Source of the DNA: Cellvibrio mixtus subsp. mixtus J3-8
GTDB lineage: Bacteria > Pseudomonadota > Gammaproteobacteria > Pseudomonadales > Cellvibrionaceae
Direction of reading: 5' to 3'
DNA length: 64,000 nt
NCBI RefSeq assembly: GCF_000766945.1
Contig: NZ_KN266207.1
Coordinates: forward strand, 999,898-1,063,897
A program made the translations under genes and the position numbers. This document shows positions 63,447 through 64,000 of this stretch, piece after piece; the first letter of the stretch is position 1; every line of letters begins with the position of its first letter. The notes beneath the pieces are model-generated. The model was not told the DNA's origin and did no database searches. It saw only the letters and a list, made by a program, of their open reading frames with translations.

Positions 63447-64000
63447 TTACCAATGAGCTGCATAAATATCATCAAAGCCGGGTACTTTTATAATTTCACA
63501 GCCCACACTTTTTAAAAAAATTCGCTGCCCCAATGAAATTTCTTTTCCTGCATATACATACCAGGCATTACATTTTCGTGCAGGAAACGCTTTGAAATAT
63601 TTGGCCCGCTCAATCAGCAACCACCGCAAAAACACTTCCGAAGTGTCCAGCCCCAGGCCAACAAAGAGTAAATCGCGATGAAAGATACAATCCAGCCAGG
63701 TATTGCGGCCATTCCATTCACCGTGGTTGGCTTCCGCAAACAAACGCCCCTTATTTCCCTTATGAATCAACGTGCGCGCACGCTCTACAGAACCCATATA
63801 GTGGCTCAATCCAAGGCGAATACTGCGCGAATAACGTTGGATGCCGTTGATATGCCAGATAGCAAATTCTTTTGTCGGATCACTGATTCGACGCGCTGCA
63901 AAATAACTGGCCCACGGATAAAAGTCGGTAAAACTCATCGCATCCCAATGATGCAACGACAGGTTTGCAGCATCAGAAAGCGTTTCATCAAAATTAGTGG
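63447..64000 (-). CDS. SIR2-like domain protein, C-terminal part (cut by window edge)
   Basis: The frame stays open to the right edge (about 184 residues seen). At the edge it reads TNFDETLSDAANLSLHHWDA, which resembles the TTNYD-type motif of SIR2-like (SIR2_2) NAD-binding domains. Then come IWHINGIQRYSRSIRLGLSHY, a later VGLGLDTSEVFLRWLL strand and the ending GCEIIKVPGFDDIYAAHW, matching the usual late pattern of a nucleotide-fold domain. SIR2-like proteins can deplete NAD+ in antiphage systems, but other roles exist. Identity and partners lie outside the window. Confidence 0.65.
   Translation of the reverse strand, partial: TNFDETLSDAANLSLHHWDAMSFTDFYPWASYFAARRISDPTKEFAIWHINGIQRYSRSIRLGLSHYMGSVERARTLIHKGNKGRLFAEANHGEWNGRNTWLDCIFHRDLLFVGLGLDTSEVFLRWLLIERAKYFKAFPARKCNAWYVYAGKEISLGQRIFLKSVGCEIIKVPGFDDIYAAHW

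Overview
The window reads as chromosome of a free-living, polarly flagellated gammaproteobacterium, most likely Cellvibrionaceae (Cellvibrio-like). The reasons are a Pseudomonas/Vibrio-type flagellar cluster (flrBC, fliE-J, fliK-R, flhB), the tmk/holB/pilZ/tatD neighbourhood, a secreted GH9 cellulase, a PEP-CTERM protein, and Ser/Gly-rich linkers in a surface lipoprotein. No search was run, so the assignment rests on reading the proteins. I saw no tRNA, rRNA, CRISPR array or insertion sequence.

Region 1 (1-19171, minus strand) is the flagellar regulon in transcription order flrB, flrC, fliE, F, G, H, I, J, STAS protein, REC-phosphatase-kinase, Hpt, fliK, L, M, N, O, P, Q, R and flhB (cut by the window edge). 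Good sigma-54 promoters (-24/-12) lie before flrB, fliK and fliL, with a weaker one before fliE. Hairpin terminators follow flrC and fliK, so the region looks like several transcription units rather than one. The STAS/phosphatase/Hpt trio is a partner-switching module inside the flagellar genes.

Region 2 (19277-23714, plus strand) starts with a sigma-70 promoter and a yybP-ykoY-type manganese riboswitch before a GDT1/TMEM165-family Mn exporter. A CDP-alcohol phosphatidyltransferase, a YbhN/AglD-type membrane protein and the Na+/H+ antiporter NhaD follow.

Region 3 (23765-31872) is the most intriguing accessory block: a GyrI-like protein, a PTPS/QueD-like protein lacking the usual catalytic Cys and His, a BchC-like MDR dehydrogenase and a RibD-type reductase on one strand; a GT4 glycosyltransferase and a SAM methyltransferase on the other; then a sulfatase-fold membrane phospho-transferase, a CbiM-like membrane protein and a HIT protein. 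I infer a pathway making a reduced, glycosylated and possibly methylated pteridine-like or pyrimidine-like compound, perhaps linked to the membrane enzymes nearby.

Region 4 (31904-50627) is mainly housekeeping: a nuclease-like protein, a DUF188 protein, deaD with a long leader, two unknown proteins, rapA, a YeaD-type epimerase, a 58-residue membrane protein, mdh, a lone dihydrolipoamide-dehydrogenase-like protein, dimeric dUTPase, tatD, pilZ, holB, rluA, tmk, ppiB and lpxH.

Region 5 (50897-64000) holds the GH9 enzyme, a frameshifted PEP-CTERM gene, a 1029-residue RCC1-repeat lipoprotein with a hexamer repeat coding polyglycine, miaE, a DUF1289 protein, an SMP-30-like lipoprotein, acnB with a clear promoter, and the C-terminal part of a SIR2-like protein running off the right edge.
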